Assembly: GCF_023715345.1 (NCBI RefSeq)
Contig: NZ_JAMBNY010000009.1
Location: 62,001 to 126,000, forward strand
DNA: 64,000 nucleotides
Direction of reading: 5' to 3'
Origin: Paenibacillus camelliae
GTDB taxonomy: Bacteria > Bacillota > Bacilli > Paenibacillales > Paenibacillaceae
Shown: in pieces, positions 61,390 through 64,000 of the stretch
How the letters are laid out: the number at the start of each line of letters is the position of its first letter
Numbering within the stretch: position 1 is the stretch's first letter
The notes under the pieces: model-generated
What the model was told of the DNA's origin: nothing
What the model saw: the letters and a program-made list of their open reading frames with translations, nothing else
Database searches by the model: none
Made by a program: the position numbers and the translations under genes

Positions 61390-63048
61390 CTACTGCTTCT
61401 TCCCGCTCCTTGAATACCATTGCCAGATCGGAAGGAGATGTTCATCAGCAATACTTTTCACACGATAAGGAAATACACTGCCTAATACCTGAACGTTAAT
61501 GGTACGGAGCTGCCGCTTACGCTGCATCGGTGATGTTTTCATTCCCAGCGTTACAATATGCTTACGGCGAACGAAATACGTAACACGGTTGATGCTTCGC
61601 TTACGCAGCACCAGCTCACCATCTTCAAGCCACACACCAGCAGAACGCATGCATAGCCATGTCCAAGCAAGTACTACAGGTATAAGCAGCAGAAACCACA
61701 GAGCATTCCACTTCCACAGCCAAGCGGCAGCACCGCATATAGCTAGGACAAGCAATGTCGGAAGCATGGCATACATCCGATATGATGTAGTAGGCGGCGC
61801 ATGAAGCTGTGTTCGCAAATTAAGCGGTCGATCAGGCATCAGCTCATTCATAATCGAAGGGATATCTTTCTTTCGAACAAACGGGTGGATGACAAGCTGC
61901 TCCATCGCATTAGACGTAATGACCTGAACCCGAAGCTCTGCAAAACCAAGCCATTGACGAAGCGGATTTTCATCCATGATGACAGCCTGAACCTTATTCA
62001 TATCGAAGATGAAGCTCTTTTTCTCAAGTAATCCATAGGATACGGACAGCTGCTCTTGACTTCTACTAATCTGATAGTCTCCAAATTTGATCAGATAAAG
62101 TATGATCGAAAGCAGCCATACGAATCCAAGGACGACAGCTGTAATAGCCGCAATAACGAATATCGTTACGGCTGAAAACTGCTGAGAGACGTCCCCAACG
62201 ACATTATCGTACAAGCTAGGGAATACATCTAACATTTGATCATAGAGATCCGGAAATACGAGCTCTAGCACATCATCCGCGAAGGAATAGATCCCGAGTA
62301 GAAAAATAATGGCGACATTCATATTCATCGAGGTTAAGGAAGCTTTAAGCAGCTGACCTGCGCTTATTTTGAAGCGATAGTCAGGCTCCTCGATGATCGG
62401 TTCACCCACATGTGATGACCGCTCAGTAAGCGCACCCTCTTCTATGTCAACCTCTGTCCGCTGCACCGGTTCAGTAGATTGCCCGGAAGCTAGATGCTGC
62501 TCACTAGGATCAGACGTCGTAGCCACGCCTTCTACTTGCGGCATTGCTGCAAGTGAGGACGCTTCGTTAACAGCTTCATTTTTCTTAGCAAGACTAGTCG
62601 TACGCAAATGCTTAAGCTGCTGCTGAAGCGTTAACGCATAGCTATGCTTAAGCACTCTCAGCTCAGCTTCAGGAACACCTGGTGTGCCACCTGGCGTTTC
62701 GATCTGCAGCTTAGCTAGACCAAATATCCGAAGCAAAAGCGGCTGTTGCACATTTACAGAGTGAATACGATTATAATAGATCGTTTTCTCCTCACGCTTT
62801 AATACTCCTCTGTGTATGATTAGACGATCCTGCTCCAATGAGAACAGGAACTTTTTCCAAGGCAAATAAGATAGAACGAAGTTAAGCACAGCCAGGGCAA
62901 TGACTGCTGCGATTCCCCAGATGCTTTTCAAAAATTCTAGCTTTTCGATATTAATGATTACAATGACGATAAGTGCAATGAACGCACGGATGTTTTTAAT
63001 AAAATTAATCAAAATATCGAGCTTCGATAAATGTCTTGGATTAGTCAT
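61390..63048 (-). CDS. YdbT-like bacterial PH-domain membrane protein
   Basis: The start is ATG 63048 (MTNPRHLSKLDILINFIKN), overlapping the upstream gene by 8 bp, with AAGGTGGATG upstream. The 552-residue protein has six or so transmembrane helices and three bPH_2 domains (about 60-140, 320-400, 475-545), with recurring patterns such as FSLEQDRLIIHRGVLKREEKTIYYNRIHSVNVQQPLLLRIFGLAKLQIETPGG. An acidic, low-complexity insertion (about 150-215) is unusual. B. subtilis YdbS/YdbT help protect against amylolysin-type antimicrobials. Confidence 0.85.
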   Translation of the reverse strand: MTNPRHLSKLDILINFIKNIRAFIALIVIVIINIEKLEFLKSIWGIAAVIALAVLNFVLSYLPWKKFLFSLEQDRLIIHRGVLKREEKTIYYNRIHSVNVQQPLLLRIFGLAKLQIETPGGTPGVPEAELRVLKHSYALTLQQQLKHLRTTSLAKKNEAVNEASSLAAMPQVEGVATTSDPSEQHLASGQSTEPVQRTEVDIEEGALTERSSHVGEPIIEEPDYRFKISAGQLLKASLTSMNMNVAIIFLLGIYSFADDVLELVFPDLYDQMLDVFPSLYDNVVGDVSQQFSAVTIFVIAAITAVVLGFVWLLSIILYLIKFGDYQISRSQEQLSVSYGLLEKKSFIFDMNKVQAVIMDENPLRQWLGFAELRVQVITSNAMEQLVIHPFVRKKDIPSIMNELMPDRPLNLRTQLHAPPTTSYRMYAMLPTLLVLAICGAAAWLWKWNALWFLLLIPVVLAWTWLCMRSAGVWLEDGELVLRKRSINRVTYFVRRKHIVTLGMKTSPMQRKRQLRTINVQVLGSVFPYRVKSIADEHLLPIWQWYSRSGKKQ

Positions 63049-63520
63049 GCTGCTCATCCACCTTAGCAAGCTCACCAATGCGCTGCTTCAATGCTTCAGC
63101 ATCCTCTTTATGCAAGCCTTTAATTTCATGCTTCGTCGCAGCAGTAACGACACTCAAGCTTGCCAGCTCGTATTTCCTCATAATCGGTCCGCTGCCAACC
63201 TCTACATGCTGCACTCGAACCATCGGAACAAGCTTATTGGAATGAAATAAAATACCTGAGTAAATCTCTAGTTCTTCCTCAAATACATCGAACTTAAAGC
63301 TGCGATATTCATAGATCGGCACGATCCAAGTGAAAACGATAAATGATAGCAGCACTATTCCGTAAGCGATCCAAACGGGAATAAGCGTCCAATCCTTCCA
63401 AAGCGCGAAACCGAGCCAACCTGATACAAGCAGCAGTGTGACCACATGACTGATTATGCTGGACACCTTTGAAGCTTTAATGTAGTCAGGATGAAGTTTC
63501 TGACTAAGTTCTCGTTGCAT
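63041..63520 (-). CDS. YdbS-like bacterial PH-domain membrane protein
   Basis: The start is ATG 63520 (MQRELSQKLHPDYIKASKVSS) behind AGGAGG. The 159-residue protein has two helices (about 25-65) and one bPH_2 domain (YEYRSFKFDVFEEELEIYSGILFHSNKLVPMVRVQHVEVGSGPIMRKYELASLSVVTAATKHEIKGL). It is co-transcribed and translationally coupled with the YdbT-like gene. Confidence 0.87.
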   Translation of the reverse strand: MQRELSQKLHPDYIKASKVSSIISHVVTLLLVSGWLGFALWKDWTLIPVWIAYGIVLLSFIVFTWIVPIYEYRSFKFDVFEEELEIYSGILFHSNKLVPMVRVQHVEVGSGPIMRKYELASLSVVTAATKHEIKGLHKEDAEALKQRIGELAKVDEQHD

Positions 63521-63543
63521 TAAACCAATCCTCCTGCAGAAAA

Positions 63544-64000
63544 TTATAGCGGCACAAGCTGTGCGCTGCCAATTATATTCCATTCTACAGGATTATTGAT
63601 TGAAAATATACGGGGATATGAAATCTTAATAACAACGATTACAGCAGGACGTTCAAAGGTTGTCTGGAAGTCGTAGCTATCAAGCTTATAGTGATAGGGG
63701 TACGAAAGAGAAGCATCAAGCACGTCAAAGTGAACGATCTGAACAGGCTTACGAATAAAGGATTGCGCAGTTGGATTGCCTGCCTCATCAAGCAAAAGAT
63801 TAAGATAAATCATTCGCTCAGCCTCTGCTCTTGCTTGAATGGGGTCAAGCTGAAATATCCCTTCTGCAAGAGCAAGTGAATCCAGCTGGAGCGCCGCTGC
63901 ATGCGCCCCTCGATTAACCGCCTGCTTGCCCTTATAGTAGCTTTTCATCGCGAGCTCCTGATCAATTGCGCCAGCATATAACGACAACCATACAATGAGC
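63544..64000 (-). CDS. TadE/TadG-like pilus or secretion protein (5' end outside window)
   Basis: The frame runs from the right edge (no stop upstream) to 63544. Visible are the end of a transmembrane helix (IVWLSLYAGAIDQELAMKSYYKGKQAVNRGAHAAALQLD) and a mixed extracellular-looking domain (LDPIQARAEAERMIYLNLLLDEAG...) ending NPVEWNIIGSAQLVPL. The AxxAAHAAALQ pattern after a hydrophobic helix is what TadE/TadG-like proteins show. The start lies outside, so the family is a moderate inference. It ends 23 bp before the ydbS-like gene. Confidence 0.6.
   Translation of the reverse strand, partial: LIVWLSLYAGAIDQELAMKSYYKGKQAVNRGAHAAALQLDSLALAEGIFQLDPIQARAEAERMIYLNLLLDEAGNPTAQSFIRKPVQIVHFDVLDASLSYPYHYKLDSYDFQTTFERPAVIVVIKISYPRIFSINNPVEWNIIGSAQLVPL

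Overview
The window looks like chromosomal DNA of a low-to-medium GC Gram-positive of the Paenibacillaceae (Paenibacillus or a close relative). The basis is the strong AAGGAGG-type ribosome binding sites, matches to the Bacillus cre consensus, S-layer (SLH) anchoring, copper-amine-oxidase stalk domains, a ctaCDEFG caa3 oxidase cluster, a YhcN/YlaJ spore lipoprotein, a B. subtilis-type hxlAB pair and SDR-type uxuB. I see no rRNA, tRNA, CRISPR array, transposase or prophage gene.

Layout. 1-1710: 5' part of a RecD2-like helicase gene, cut by the left edge. 1954-6091: minus-strand operon for a deoxy-sugar acid (two-piece UxaA-type dehydratase, two SDR dehydrogenases, FAH-family hydrolase). 6371-9472: AraC regulator, rhamnogalacturonan acetylesterase, membrane protein, polysaccharide deacetylase. 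9603-13158: small ORF, lipoprotein, non-coding repeat array, stalk-domain protein, SGNH hydrolase. 13316-16325: GH42 beta-galactosidase with divergent AraC regulator. 16437-26435: a 2103-residue rhamnogalacturonan lyase/esterase with a cohesin and a degenerate dockerin, a cohesin-SLH anchor protein and a membrane-bound AraC sensor-regulator. 26648-33026: GH95 glycosidase, Zn dehydrogenase, L-galactose-dehydrogenase-like AKR, lactonase and divergent AraC regulator. 33042-38059: hxlR/hxlB/hxlA formaldehyde fixation, GH78 rhamnosidase and AraC regulator. 38145-41471: miscellaneous small genes, one pseudogene and one probable frameshift. 41549-45821: ABC exporter operon with its GntR repressor. 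46021-51460: caa3 cytochrome oxidase. 51823-57781: spore lipoprotein, YetF-like protein, glycerophosphodiesterase, MFS carrier, second repeat array, YitT protein, FadR-type regulator. 57828-59800: uxuA-uxuB. 60010-64000: HesB-like protein, APH-fold kinase, YdbS/YdbT-like PH proteins and a gene cut by the right edge.

How it fits together. Most of 1954-38059 reads as a pectin (rhamnogalacturonan) utilisation region. A surface-tethered lyase/esterase would cut and deacetylate the RG-I backbone, GH42, GH78 and GH95 would trim galactose, rhamnose and fucose or L-galactose, and two oxidative routes would turn the 6-deoxy or L-sugars into acids and central metabolites. Four cytosolic AraC proteins with an N-terminal sensing domain and one membrane AraC sensor, together with predicted CcpA (cre) sites, would set expression. 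No sugar transporter lies within the pectin region, so uptake must be encoded elsewhere.

The two most unusual items are the self-contained cohesin-based surface display of the rhamnogalacturonan enzyme, and a non-coding repeat family found at 10.5-11.0 kb and, inverted, at 55.6-55.9 kb. The repeats share a 52-53 bp tandem unit and a long hairpin with a compensatory base-pair change.
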